From NCBI GenBank assembly GCA_951799405.1, contig OX637351.1, positions 4,372,251-4,436,250 on the forward strand: DNA of 64,000 nucleotides, given 5' to 3'. The notes under the pieces were generated by a model. It was given only the letters and a program-made list of their open reading frames with translations, made no database searches and was not told where the DNA came from. Positions 10,393 to 21,150 of this stretch are shown piece after piece. This DNA is from Agapetus fuscipes (Eukaryota; Arthropoda; Insecta; Trichoptera; Glossosomatidae). Made by a program: the position numbers and the translations under genes. Positions within the stretch are counted from its first letter, which is position 1. Every line of letters begins with the position of its first letter.

Positions 10393-12414
10393 TTAATCGA
10401 CAGCGTGCTTTATTTTTTTATGTTTATTTAAACTAAACGTCCTATTGGTAATATACTCACACTGATCACAAGCAAACGGTTTATAATTGGAGTGTCTAAA
10501 TTTATGCTTCTTTAAAATATCCGACCTAGAAGCTTTATAATCACACTGATCGCAAGCGAACGGCCTGACATCAGTGTGTTTTGATAAGTGCGAGTTTAAA
10601 TTGCTCAACTGCCTCGTTTTGTAATCGCACAGATCGCAGGAGAACCGTTTGTTATCCAAGTGAATCATTTTGTGTTTTCTTAAACTACCAACATGCTTCC
10701 CTTTATACTCGCACTGATCACAAGCAAACGGTCTGTGATCAAAGTGTTTTGATTTGTGCGTGTTTAAATGACCGGAATGTAACGTTTTGTAATCGCACTG
10801 GTCACAAGCATATGTTTGATTGCCAGCATGCGTTAATTTGTGATTTTTTAAATAGGTGATGTGCTTTGCTTTATAATCACATTGATCGCAAGCAAAAACT
10901 TTGTCGGCAGAGTGTTTGAGTTTATGAATATTTAGGTTGTCGAGTCGAGCAGCTTTGAAGCCGCACTGATCGCAGGCAAATGGTTTAACATCGGAGTGAA
11001 GTTTTTTATGGCCTTTAAATTTTGTCCACTGAACAGTTGTGTAGTTACAGTGTACACAAGCAAACACTGTTGCACCTTGTTTGTTTAAAGGGTCATTAGT
11101 CCTGTTGATGGCTTGTTTATTATTATCTATGGTGGTTTTATGGTTTATGGTGTTTACTTCTTGTTGGTCTGCCGAGGTGGATGGCTTGCTTTCTGAAGTT
11201 GAAGTGTTCTGACGCTGACTTTCTTTTGTATCTGGAGAACTGTCATCTGTGAACATAAATATTTTTCTATTGAATATTTATTTTCGAGAGATTTAAAAAA
11301 GAGGGGAAATTTGTCTTATCATTTTAGCAAACAAATAAGGGGCTGTCCATATATTACGTCATTCGCATTAAGGGGGGGGAGTCTGGTCTGCAGATGATGG
11401 CAAATGATGTACGAGTACCAAAAGTGATCTCGTTCTTATTAATACCAATTTCTACAAAATATACAAAAATTATGTTAGTAAGTAATATAACATTATTAAT
11501 TATTAAGCTCATCCATTATTACAGCAAGAGGGGGAGGGGGGGGGGTCATTACATAATGACTATAGGATGATTGTAAGGGGGGGGGGGGGGTCGAAAATCG
11601 GCCAAAATCGATGACGTAATTTATGGACGGCCCCGAAGTAGAAATGTTTTTTTCCATATAAGTCAACAGAAGCGTCTTTGGTCCCGGAAGTATCTAATCT
11701 AATCTAAGTTGCAAAGATATGTTACATTGGAGATTCACGTTACATGCATTTCACAAGCAGACACGTACAAGTTCGCGCTTGCACATGCCGCATGTGAACC
11801 TACAACATAAAAACCAAATCTCAATGGACATACACCCTGCAAATCTTGACGTCCTTCCCTGAGACAGGGGTGACATTAGCAAAGTGAACCATTTTTACAG
11901 CATGGGTGGTCAGCCGCATACCAACCTATAAGTCAAGGAACATACACGAACATTCTATAATAATCTATAATCTAAGGATATATTCATTTAAAGCTCTCAG
12001 ATGTATGCCCACAAACAAACACGTGTAGTTAGCGCTTACAAATGCTGAATGTCTATCTACTTACAAATAAAATCCAAACCTCAAATGAACATAAGCCCTA
12101 CAACTTTTGCCGACCTTCCCTGACACAGGGGTGACATTGGCAAAGTGAACCATTTTTTACAGTATGGGTGGTCAGCCTCATACCAACCTATAAGTCAAGG
12201 AATAGTACAATATATTGACGATGGCAATAATTTCACCTTCTGAAGAGGACTCTTCCCCGTCGTCTCCAAGCTCCACCTTCACTTGACGCTCCTGTGTGTC
12301 TAGCCCACAGTCGTCACCCCAACGTCGGCTGCCCTCGTCTTCCACAATATCCACTTCCCACACTCTCTCTTCCTCTTCGTGAATGGGCTCTTGCTTAATT
12401 GTGACACATTCCAT
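10393..12414 (-). CDS. C2H2 zinc-finger protein, 8 fingers (two exons)
   Basis: Predicted 343-residue nuclear protein. Exon 1 (12414-12237) begins at the ATG giving MECVTIKQEP, chosen over an upstream in-frame ATG because it aligns with the paralogue's start. It encodes acidic sequence with ERVWEVDIVEDEG and SUMO-like IKQEP and VKVELGD. The donor GAAG/GTGAAA joins the acceptor TTCACAG/ATGAC (exon 2, 11246-10393) in phase 1. After a Ser/Thr/Gln-rich linker, eight fingers run from about residue 123 to 340, all with intact C2H2 ligands; the last uses H-x4-H. The 990-bp intron contains a MITE and two LINE-A tails. It is a paralogue of the gene at 2864. Target DNA is unknown. Confidence 0.87.
11339..11634. 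mobile_element. MITE with GGGGCTGTCCAT termini
   Basis: The left end GGGGCTGTCCATATATTACG and the right end CGTAATTTATGGACGGCCCC are inverted, and G-tracts lie near both. It is in the intron of zinc-finger gene 2. The superfamily cannot be settled without a clear target duplication. Confidence 0.65.
11695..11940 (-). mobile_element. LINE-A tail element in the zinc-finger gene 2 intron
   Basis: Complete-length reverse copy, from TAATCTAATCTAAGTTGCAA to CCAACCTATAAGTCAAGG. Confidence 0.78.
11960..12202 (-). mobile_element. LINE-A tail element next to the exon 1 donor
   Basis: Second reverse copy in the same intron, ending AACCTATAAGTCAAGGAA only about 34 bp inside the intron from the exon 1 donor at 12236. 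Confidence 0.78.
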
Positions 12415-12499
12415 TTTTAGCAATGTCAGTTTCACGCTAATTTCACGCGCAAAAATTATCACACTTTGTTTTTCTGCGGTCGAAAACTGTCAAGTGGAC

Positions 12500-12565
12500 G
12501 TCAAGTGGCAGCTGCCATGACAGGGCGATGCTGTTAACAACATGGCATTTCCCTGCATTTGAGCA
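12500..12565 (-). promoter_or_regulatory. Upstream block of zinc-finger gene 2
   Basis: GTGGCAGCTGCCATGACAGG, then GCGATGCTGTTAACAACATG and GCATTTCCCTGCATTTGAG. This is homologous to 6585-6650 and 13110-13175 and lies about 90-150 bp upstream of the start codon. A promoter or 5' UTR function is inferred. Confidence 0.5.
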
Positions 12566-12642
12566 AAAATGTTGTCTTCTTCTTCTTCAAGTTGGCGATT
12601 TCCCCGGATAAACGTGTCGGATTTGTTAATAAAATGGAGTTT

Positions 12643-12880
12643 CCTTGACTTATAGGTTGGTATGAGGCTGACCACCCAGACTGTTAAAAAATGGCTCACT
12701 CTCCCAATGTCACCCCTGTTTCAGGGTAGGTCGGCAAAAGTTGCAAGGTCTATGTTCATTTGCGGTGTGGATTTTAATTTGTAAGCACATTATTCAGTAT
12801 TTGGAAACGCGAACTTTCCCGTGTTTGTGTGTTGGAATGCATTTAATATGGGCTTTGAATGTTTATATATCTTTGCAACT
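12643..12880 (+). mobile_element. LINE-A tail element
   Basis: Full-length copy from TTCCTTGACTTATAGGTTGG to ATATCTTTGCAACTT, without the terminal TTAGA tail. It abuts the decayed zinc-finger exon and separates it from the upstream block of zinc-finger gene 2. Confidence 0.75.
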
Positions 12881-12888
12881 TGCCCGAT

Positions 12889-13017
12889 GCGAGTCATCGC
12901 CCCAATTTCGATCCGCTTCTTTTTCTTCTTCAGGTTCCCGATTTTCTTCATGAAATTCCACTTTGACTTTTCGCCTTCAATACGAACTGTCCAGTGCCTT
13001 TCATCATTGGGTTCTTG
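12889..13017 (-). pseudogene. Decayed first exon of a fourth zinc-finger paralogue
   Basis: Read on the minus strand from 13017 the frame gives QEPNDERHWTVRIEGEKSKW, aligning with QEP.DEERVWEVDVVEGESG of the intact paralogues. The frame then drifts; another frame restores VKVEFHEENREPEEE and NWGDD, indicating a frameshift. A stop stands immediately upstream in place of the MxxxTIK start. No matching finger exon remains nearby. The homologous upstream block follows at 13110. Confidence 0.6.
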
Positions 13018-13109
13018 TTATATATTAATACAGTATATTACAATTAAGTACTCCTTGCCGATAAAAAAATGTTCTCAAAAATCTTTCTGGATTTTAACAG
13101 ACAACATGA

Positions 13110-13175
13110 AGAAAGCCTGACAGCTGACAGCTTAACAGCTCAGTGCTGTAAATGGCATTTTCCTATAAGTAAGGA
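13110..13175 (-). promoter_or_regulatory. Upstream block of the decayed zinc-finger exon
   Basis: CTGACAGCTTAACAGCTCAG, TGCTGTAAATGGCATTTTCC: third copy of the block shared with 6585 and 12500, about 100 bp upstream of the decayed exon. Confidence 0.42.
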
Positions 13176-13670
13176 AAAATAATAAAAAAGCCGAGAAAGA
13201 AATGCGACATCGCTTTCCGAAGTTGTCATCCAAATATATTGATGTATTTTTTTGTATCTGATTTTATCCCGCTATCTACGCAAGAAAATTCTAAATATCC
13301 GCAAAGTATTAAACTTTACGGTTAAACTCAATTACAGCGTTTACCAAAAAAATTATCCAAACTAAAACGCTCACTAGAAACTGCTGTTTTAGTTACCATA
13401 CTTTTTTTGTTCTCAGACACGATCACACGGCTCGAGTGCAAGCGCATTGTACACAGTACCTCCATGCACTTGCCTAGATTTAGTATGCACTCGCACTCGA
13501 CACATGTGAATGAGATGCAATACAACGGTCCATGAAATCAATAAAATCCAGGTTATCATTTTTATTCTAGTGCGGGCGCTCTCATTAATTCAAACGACTT
13601 TCATCAACAACAACAAGGAACGAAAAATATTCGTATATTTTTTCTCTCAATATATTTGAAAAGTTAGAAA

Positions 13671-16259
13671 ATGGAAAGCTACGAGATTCAACAGGTGCCG
13701 AATGTTGAAAATAGTGGTGAAGGAGTTTGGGTTATTATTAGTGAAGATGGAAGTCTTCATTGGGGGGATGTGTATGGAGTAGAAATAGTTGAAAATGTGG
13801 TGCAGCTAGAGCTTGAACAAGATGTGGACTCTGAGTTGAGGGTTGATTATCCATTTGTTGATGCAGACCTTAGCCAGAGCACACAGATGCTAACTACGCG
13901 TTTCGGTGATCATATAGGTAAGATAAGATTATTACCATTATATATTTTTATTATTATTATTTAAATAAATTTGCAAAGAGGAATGCTAGGGTTTTTAATT
14001 TTTTTTTTTTTTTTAATTAGAATATTGTATTTGTTTTTAATGTTTATACGTATTATTATTTTTTTATTTCTAAAATGCAATTTGTTGGGTATTTTTCTTG
14101 ACTTATAGGTTGGTATGCGGCTGACCACCCATGCTGTAGAAAATGGTTCACTTTGGCAGGAGTTGCAGGGTGTATGTCCTTTTTAGATTTGGGTTTTTAT
14201 ATTGTAGGTTCACATGCGGGATGCTGAAGCACTTATACGTGTCTGCTTGTGGGAGTACATTTAATATAAATCTTAAATGTAATACCTATATCTTTGCAAC
14301 TTATATTATAGATTATAGAATGTGATTCACCAACCTATTTTTGCTTGATTGGAAATAGCAAGGTATTAAAGTTATCAATTAATAATCCTTTTTTTATTTA
14401 TTAGTAATTCATGATTTTTTTAATTTAATAAATTATCAATTAATAATGAACTCAGCAAATGATTTGCCATAGACAAAATTGTGCATCACCCCACCGGGAA
14501 CTTATGAAAAAGGCAAAGAAACATTTTGTTTATTGGTTGCTAAGGACCGCATTCACATACAAGTGTGACGTTTGTCTGCTGAGAAAAAAGTTCTAAATAC
14601 AAATTTATGCCGTGCCCATTCACCCTCCCATGAGTCCTGTTTTTGTGTGAATCACACAGTCTTTATTCCACATTCCTTGGCTTATAGATTGGTATGAGGC
14701 TGACCACCCATACTGTAAAAAATAGTTCACTTTGCCAATGTCACCCCTGTTTTCTTTCAACCGTGATCTACAGGGTTCAAGAATGTTAGTTCATTTGAAT
14801 CTGAACACAACTTTAAAAAACAATTTTCACATATTTCATAACATTTTAGTAGAAAAGTGTAATCGATTTACCTCACTGTGATTTTCATCTTTCATCTAAT
14901 GTACCTCTACACTCCATGTCATCAATGGCACACTGCTTTTAAAATTTATAGTCCATCTTAACTCTTATATGTACCTACTTATGCTGCATGGCTCACTGAG
15001 GACAACTTCCAAGTGTCTTGCAAACCACCTATCCTACCTGAAGAACTATTGTATAAAATATCTACAATTTGTCAATATATTGATCCGTCATAAATCTGTT
15101 TTCAGATGGCAATCCTGCTTCTACATCAGTTGAAGAGGCAATTGAGAGTCTCAATGACAATTATTTCTCAACACCAGAAATTCTATTTGAACCTTTCACC
15201 TCAGAGAATCAAGAAGATACAATAACTACTGTCGACCAAACTGAGCCAGCTATCACCGAAACAAATGAACGGAATGACAGCTTAACTGAACAAATTAAAA
15301 AACAAACAAATGCTTACATTTGCAATGACTGCAATTACAAATGTAAAAACGAATGTGATTTAGAAATACACACCCTGCTAGAGCATAGTGGACTAGAATC
15401 AATTCTCGACCAGTGTGATGATAAAATTACTGAAATTGAAGATCCAAACAAATTGACAGATAACGATCATAAACCGTTTGCTTGCGATCAATGCAATTAC
15501 AAAACTAAAAATAAAACTTACTTGAAAAAACACAAATCGACACACAATTATAGTTGCAATCAATGCGAATACAGAACTAGTGATCCTACTAAGTTCAAAA
15601 ATCATGAATCATCACACACGGTTCTGAAACCGTTTGCTTGTGACATGTGTAGGTATAAAACAAAAAAAGGATCAGATTTGAAAAGGCATATATTAAAACA
15701 TGCTAATTACAAGCCATATGCTTGTGATCAATGTGAATTTAAATCTAGGGATAGTACTGGGTTGAAAAGACACCAATACACTCACACCATGTTAACACAG
15801 TATCTTTGTGATCAGTGTGATTACAAGGCAAAGCAAATAAATGGTTTAAAAGCGCACAAGTTAACGCACATTGATAGTAAACCATTTGGTTGTGATATGT
15901 GTAGATACAAAACGAAAAAAAAGTCAGATTTAAGAAGGCATATACTAATGCATACTAATCATAAGCTACATAATTGCGATCAGTGTGATTTTAAATCCCA
16001 ACACCAGTATCGCATAAGAAGTCACAGGTTAACTCACACAGGTGAAAAACCGTTTGCTTGTGATGTGTGTGACTACAGAGGGCGGAAAGAGGTCAATTTA
16101 AAGTTCCACAAACTAAATCATAATGCTGAGAAACCATTGGCCTGCGATCAGTGTGATTTCAAAGCAATATTCACGAGTAATTTAAAAAGACACAAAGCGA
16201 CTCACACAGTTATAAAATTGGTGACAACCATCACACCAGAGTCACCAAATGTGGGTTAG
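13671..16259 (+). CDS. C2H2 zinc-finger protein, 10 fingers (two exons)
   Basis: Predicted 466-residue nuclear protein, head-to-head with the minus-strand paralogues. Exon 1 (13671-13917) opens AAAATGGAAAGC and encodes an acidic segment (GEGVWVIISEDGSLHWGDVYG) aligning with ERVWEVD...WGDD of the paralogues. The donor ATAG/GTAAGA and acceptor TTTTCAG/ATGGC (exon 2, 15106-16259) again join in phase 1. Exon 2 encodes a long acidic linker, one separate finger (CNDC near residue 155, with H-x4-H) and nine tandem fingers ending at about residue 450, all with complete ligands. Two CDMCRYKTKK fingers are near-duplicates. The exon is open well upstream of any ATG, so it must be spliced. The function is presumably sequence-specific DNA binding. 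Confidence 0.87.
14098..14320 (+). mobile_element. LINE-A tail element in the zinc-finger gene 3 intron
   Basis: Head CTTGACTTATAGGTTGGTAT at 14098, internally deleted around the CAGGGAAGGTC block, ending CTTTGCAACTTATATTATAG. Confidence 0.72.
14455..14600 (+). repeat. Dispersed repeat D, copy 1
   Basis: The TTTATTGGTTGCTAAGGACC and GAGAAAAAAGTTCTAAATA blocks are shared with 24361-24520 and 24975-25115. All three copies lie in introns. The family was not recognised. Confidence 0.5.
14670..14757 (+). mobile_element. LINE-A tail element, truncated
   Basis: CCTTGGCTTATAGATTGGTA head, continuing to GTCACCCCTGTTTTC, then lost. Confidence 0.65.
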
Positions 16260-16301
16260 TTGGAGAAGGCAGTATTTGTCATTCCTCATTTTTTTTTTTT
16301 T

Positions 16302-16378
16302 TAAGAAATCCTGTGCGGGAGACTCCCTAGATTCTAGAGACTCTATGGGTCTATGATACTTGTTGTAGTGCCGTAGAG
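16302..16378 (-). mobile_element. LINE 3'-end fragment
   Basis: AAGAAATCCTGTGCGGGAG and the following CCCTAGATTCT are the reverse complement of the 3' end at about 2060-2150. It directly abuts the SINE-C copy at 16365. Confidence 0.45.
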
Positions 16379-16610
16379 GTGTACGAGCTTGGTCGTCGCT
16401 ACAAAGCGCCAATACTCAAGCAAGACCCAGTTGCTGTAAGGCTGGATGGACCTTTGGTGACCGGTCATTGGTACAGGTTTATGAATTTTTCAACCCAGCA
16501 AAGAGCAAATTTGAAAATATAAATGGTATTTTTTTGTGCTCCGGCGGGATTCAAACCCACAACCTCCCCATTCAGAGTCCGCAGTGTTACCACTGAGCTA
16601 CGGACCGGTC
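16365..16610 (-). mobile_element. SINE-C with tRNA-like head
   Basis: The body is in reverse orientation and then the tRNA-like head (B box GGTTTGAATCC on the minus strand, A box TAGCTCAGTGG) ends at 16610 in ACGGACC. The last exon of zinc-finger gene 3 lies about 100 bp upstream. Confidence 0.8.
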
Positions 16611-16816
16611 TCATTCCTCATAGCAAGACAACAAAATATATCCGCTATCTCTGTCAGATGGTTGTCAGTAATACTTTATTGGTATTCATGCGTCATGAGT
16701 ATATTTTTATAACTAAGTAAATAAAAAAGAAACAGTGGTGTACAAATAATTTACATTATATTAAAATAAGTAATAACGGATTAATGATTATGTAACTAAG
16801 AGTTAACCCTCTAGAG

Positions 16817-17123
16817 CAGGGGCTCCCAAGTCCCAACCCCGTGCCCGCGGGCACAATGGCATTCGTGCAACGATTCGTATGTGCCCACAACAATTCAACA
16901 GAGAAAAAAAATCATAAACATAAATAAAAATGTGAATTATTTTTATTTATTTGTTGGAGTTTGTAATTTTTTTTAGTGCCTAGGTAACTACATTTTGTAA
17001 AAAACAAATAATGGGAAAATGAGAAGTTATGGAAGGAGTTCGTCGATTAAAAATAGGTGGCGCGCGCCACCCTACTGATATTTTAGAATGTGCTCTAGAG
17101 TACAAAAAGGTTGGGATCCCCTG
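16817..17123. mobile_element. hAT-type MITE, 307 bp
   Basis: The ends CAGGGGCTCCCAAGTCCCAA and GGTTGGGATCCCCTG are inverted (12 of 13 terminal bases). It is flanked by CTCTAGAG (16809-16816) and CTCTAGAT (17124-17131), an 8-bp duplication with one change. The interior has no meaningful ORF. Confidence 0.75.
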
Positions 17124-17604
17124 CTCTAGATCATGGTCTCCAAACTGTAGCCTGCAGGCCAAATGTTTCCCACCAATCTTATTAGTCCAGCCCGCGACAG
17201 GTTTTATTGATTGTGATGTGAGAAATGTATTAAAAAAAAAAACAGAATCGTAATGACCTCACTTTTTGGTAAATATTTTTTGAAGGACCATATTGGCTGA
17301 AAACATTTAAACAAGTTTTGGGCAGTGGAGCTTACTTGGGTGATTAGTATCGCTCTTAGGTTGGGATTTTTTTTAAACGTCTACTCTATTGGATTGATGA
17401 CACTAGTAGTCCATATTTGGCTCACAGGCCGCACATTAGAGACTCTTTTTCTAAAGAAATACAAAAACTTGAATAAAAATTCTAAATGTTGTGATCAATA
17501 AATGTTCAAACTTCAATTCCCCTCCGATGTGATAATTCCCTAAATGTACTGATTGTTGCTGTGTGCTGTAAATACTAAAAATAAGAGATATATAAATATT
17601 TATA
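17124..17604. other. Unassigned, possibly another hAT-like remnant
   Basis: ATGGTCTCCAAACTGTAGCC followed by 'GCAGGCC...CAGCCCGCGACAGG' resembles non-autonomous hAT sequence, but no matching far end was found. Confidence 0.3.
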
Positions 17605-17777
17605 TTAATTAAAATAACAAAGTTTGAATTCACTTTTTATAATTTTATTTCTATCTAGCACTTTCGCCAACAAGGCATCTTCAGGACAATTGATTGACAA
17701 TCAATGATAAATAAAATTATAAAAGACAGAAATAAAATTATAAAAAGTGAATTCAAACTTTGTTATTTTAACAATTA
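17605..17777. repeat. Inverted repeat around a hammerhead-like core
   Basis: The block TTTGAATTCACTTTTTATAA with its flanks (17605-17650) is mirrored by TTATAAAAAGTGAATTCAAA (17730-17777), giving about 45 bp of inverted repeat. The loop contains the hammerhead-like motif at 17659-17686. It lies directly next to the Penelope-like fragment. Confidence 0.6.
17659..17686 (-). ncRNA. Hammerhead-like ribozyme motif 1
   Basis: Minus strand reads CCTGAAGAT-GCC-TTGTT-GGC-GAAAG: a CUGANGA core, a GCC/GGC stem II and the GAAA box. Penelope-like elements are known to carry short hammerhead ribozymes. The conserved G-C closing pair of stem II is replaced, and helices I and III were not verified, so activity is uncertain. 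Confidence 0.4.
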
Positions 17778-17779
17778 TA

Positions 17780-18330
17780 TTATTTTTTTTTTAAACTGAA
17801 CAATTTTAAAACTTAATTTAAATCGGATATTTAACGAACCGTTTGGAGAGAACTTACATTATTCTCTACGTTTCGTCAGCGACGTAGCCGACGTCTTCAG
17901 GAGAACATCCTCTCTGTACGGCGACTGAGGATGAACTGAATTTGAAAAACACTTTGTCACAAATCACTGACTACCTTCGAACGAAGGTAGTAATTATGTT
18001 TTGGTCTGTTACACATACCACTTTCATCTTGTGTGTATTCCACATCACTAGATGGTATTATGTTACCTGTACACACCGCACTAATAATATCGTTGTCTTT
18101 GACATGAAATTTGGGTACTGGTTTCAGTAGTAAGTTTAATGGGGGTTTCCAAATACTGGACAATTTGAAGCTGTCGTCTCTGTTGAAGTTAGGATGTTTA
18201 TAAATTTCAATGGCCTCTCTTACAATGGCTACGTCGCTGACGAAACGTAGAGAATAATGTAAGTTCTCTCCAAACCGTTCGTTAAATATCCGATTTAAAT
18301 TAAGTTTTAAAAAAAATAATATACTTAATT
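17780..18330 (-). mobile_element. Penelope-like retroelement 3' fragment with inverted terminal copies
   Basis: The minus-strand frame across about 18220-17950 gives REAIEIYKHPNFNRDDSF, then LSSIWKPPLNLL, resembling the C-terminal end of Penelope-like proteins after the GIY-YIG nuclease. The coding piece is bounded by inverted copies of one approximately 100-bp sequence (17790-17895 and 18228-18325), both carrying CTACGTTTCGTCAGCGACGT. Inverted and partial terminal repeats are usual for this group. The element is heavily 5'-truncated. Confidence 0.65.
17871..17901 (-). ncRNA. Hammerhead-like ribozyme motif 2
   Basis: Minus strand: CCTGAAGAC-GTC-...-GAC-GAAAC, the same layout as motif 1, in the terminal repeat of the Penelope-like fragment. 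The partner repeat at 18228 lacks the CUGAAGA half. Confidence 0.42.
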
Positions 18331-18589
18331 GTCAAAATGTCAAACGACCGTAATTCGGTTTAAGATAAGATTAAATTAGGTTTAAGTTATTAAACCTAAC
18401 TTTGTTATTTTAATTAATATACAATGGACTTTTACTGTGTAAACCACCAAACCCTTAAAAATATATAAATATTTGTCTGAAAAAAAGTTCTTATCCAATA
18501 ACCCTGAAACACTTATCATTGATCTAATAAGTATTTTGACAAAATTTAAAACATTTCTGTTGCAAATGCGTTACTAATTGTCGGTGTTA

Positions 18590-18850
18590 TGGCCGACGGG
18601 GCCAAGTGGGCTGATCTTTCTAGCATGTTTGGAATAGAACAACATTGGTTCGATCCCCGCCTGGGTCATTTGACCATAACTTTGACCCTGGTTCAACAAA
18701 TGTTATTGGGTAAGTAATTATTAATTAATAATTCATTAAAAATAAACAACAATGAATTATCAATTGATGATATTAATACCTGTTTCTGGCCAGGCTGAAA
18801 AGGTTGGTGAATTGCATTCCTCTTCACAAATCTATTTTTTTTTAAAGTCA
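18590..18850 (+). mobile_element. SINE-E (tRNA-like head)
   Basis: The head GTCGGTGTTATGGCCGACGG, then a B-box-like GGTTCGATCC, the linker CCTGGTTCAACAAATG and the end GGTGAATTGCATTCCTCTTC, finishing in oligo-T. Shared with 29097-29290 and, more diverged, with 46318-46570. Confidence 0.6.
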
Positions 18851-19051
18851 TTATTTCACAGTTTAAACTGCGGAGAGATTTCTAAGTTTTTTTTTCTTTG
18901 GGATCTAGAATAATATAACACATCAACTTTTTCTTAGCAACCCGGCCATGTAACCTCACAACGTTTTGTGCTGCCAAAATGTATTGATATATATTTTTTC
19001 ATTTAACACATCAAACAATTTTCTATATTGGTGCTTTTTTATTACTATGAT

Positions 19052-19587
19052 TCCTTGACTTAAATAAATAACCATTAGGATGATTTATTTAGTGAGCGCT
19101 GTTTTTGTGTGTATCACACCTCAAGAGCCCTCTGCGAGGTTAATCGGCGCTGTAGAATGCGCCATTCTCAAGCAAGACCCAGTTGCTATAAGGCTGGATG
19201 GACCTTTTGATAACCAATCTTTGGTAAAGGTTTATGAATTTTTTGACTACATTTTTTGTGCTCTGCCGGGATTCGAACCCACAAACTTCCATTCACGAGC
19301 CCGAAGTGTTACCACTGGACTACGGACCGGTGGACTTATAGGTTGGTATGAGGCTGACCACCCATACTGTAAAAAATGGTTCACTTTGCCAATGTCACCC
19401 CTGTGTCAGGGAAGGTCGGCAAAAGTTGTAGGGTTTATCTTCATTTGAGGTTTGGATTTTATTTGTAAGTCATTTGTAAGTACACATTCAGCATTACTAA
19501 GCTCGAACTACAGTGTTTGTTTGCTGGCATGCATTTGATGAGCGTTAAATGTTAATATAATATGTTTGCAACTTAGATTATAGATCC
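19052..19587 (+). mobile_element. LINE-A tail element split by a SINE-C insertion
   Basis: The head TCCTTGACTTA at 19052 is cut; the copy resumes at 19333 with GACTTATAGGTTGGTATG and runs to TTTGCAACTTAGATTATAG. The repeated GACTTA on both sides looks like the target duplication made by the inserted SINE. Confidence 0.78.
19076..19332 (-). mobile_element. SINE-C inserted in a LINE-A tail
   Basis: Body with GTGTGTATCACACCTCAAG, then TGGATGGACC, then the reversed tRNA-like head ending CTACGGACCGG. The insertion dates this copy as younger than the LINE-A tail it interrupts. Confidence 0.8.
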
Positions 19588-20159
19588 AATCTGCAGCTGT
19601 CAAATTTTCAAAAAATCCCGATTTTTGCTTGTTTTTCCTTACATTTGGGAAAGCGTGTTGTATGTTACAGCACAGAGCTGGCAAGCTATTTTGACATTTG
19701 TGTTCAACACAAACATAAATAAATAATAAAAACGATCAGTGTGATACAGACCCCGTTAACTAGTATTTTGCTACTGGTAACCCTGTTTTATAATATCGGT
19801 AGCCATATTGGAATCCATCTTGGATGTGGACATACTTGGGCACACTGGGAAGGAGTAAGGAGGAAGGAGAAGAGGTGGGTTTTTTTTAACTGAAATCAGA
19901 ATGAGCGTAAATAAACTTGAAATTGTGATTTACATTTACCTACTGTTATTCATTCAAAAAAAGAGTTTAAATGTGAATAAACTTTGTATTGTTTTTATTT
20001 ATTAAATTACTGTTTTTTTTATAAAAAAAACTGATTAATAAATATATATTTAATGATGGTTGAACTGTGCTTAGCACCAGCCTGATGGGCAAATGAAACA
20101 AATATATCGATATATATCGAATCGATATTTTTAAACACTATCGAAATATATATAATCTA
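19588..20159. other. Unassigned; TATCGATA-type sequence near the right edge
   Basis: AT-rich sequence. TATATCGATATATATCGA at about 20104 matches the tetranucleotide-palindrome sequence found also near 5639, 21150 and 22755. No gene was recognised. Confidence 0.4.
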
Positions 20160-21150
20160 CTATAATATTATAATAATCTAATATAATCTAAGTTGCAAGG
20201 ATATATTTATTTAAAGCTCTCAGATGTATGCCCACAAACCAACAAGTGTAGTTCGCGCTTACAAATGCTAAATGTGCACTTACAAATAAAAGCCAAACCT
20301 CAAATGAACATAAGCCCCACAACTTTTGCCGACCTTCCCTGAAACAGGGGTGACATTGGCAAAGTGAACCATTTTGTACAGTATGGGTGGTCAGCCTCAT
20401 ACCAACCTATAAGTCAAGGAATATGAATAAAAACTTACATTTAAATATATAAAAGAACAAAACCTTACAAAGAAATCTATCCAAAAAAAGTCAAAAATTT
20501 CCTATGCAAAAAATGTAGCAAATTAATACACCAACATTAGAAATCAACATTGCAGATTAGCCGCCACTTATTCCTGTCCTTGCACACTTCCTTGCACACA
20601 CACATCCAGAGTCATAACCTTTTTCATGCATGTCCTCCTTTTATTATGACTCTGGATATCCCATTCATTCGCTATTTCAGAGATTTGATCCATCCATACT
20701 TTTCTCGGTCTTCCTCTACCACGACATCCATCTATTCTAGCAACATATACTTTTTTCGTCAATCTTTCATCACTCATTCTCTCCATATGCCCGAACCATC
20801 TTAACATACTTCTTTTAATCTTCACTTTCACACTTCCCCTTACACCACATTCTTCTCTTACAAAATCATTCCTCACCCTGTCACTTCGTTTTTTCACAAT
20901 CATACTTCTTAGATAGTCCATTTCTACTGTATGGACTTTACTAATTTCCCTTTCACTCACCGTCCAGGCTTCACTTCCATACATCAAGGTTGGCACTAGT
21001 ATACCACCGTGCACCGCCAATCTAACATTTTTTGAGAGATTTTTGTTCCTGGCGATGCAAGCGGTCGCAACCAGTACACACTTGCCTTTCATTATTCTTC
21101 TTTCAAATTCACCGGCCATTCTTTCATCTTTTTCGAGGGACAAATATCGA
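20160..21150 (-). mobile_element. LINE-A copy: RT C-terminal ORF plus 3' tail
   Basis: The minus-strand ORF (about 21125-20568) covers the C-terminal part of a non-LTR retrotransposon protein: GEFERRIMKGKCVL, LVPTLMYGSEAWTVSE, RWFGHMERMSDERLTKKVY, GCRGRGRPRKVWMDQI. The last residues diverge from the related copy at 50387, indicating a frameshift near the end. About 150 bp of 3' UTR then leads into the tail element (20421-20160) ending in TAATC repeats. The same order at 50032-51460 shows the dispersed tails are the 3' end of this LINE. Confidence 0.8.

Noticed and set aside
10581..10859. Plus-strand ORF opposite the zinc fingers
   Set aside because: It is an antisense shadow of the repeated C2H2 units.
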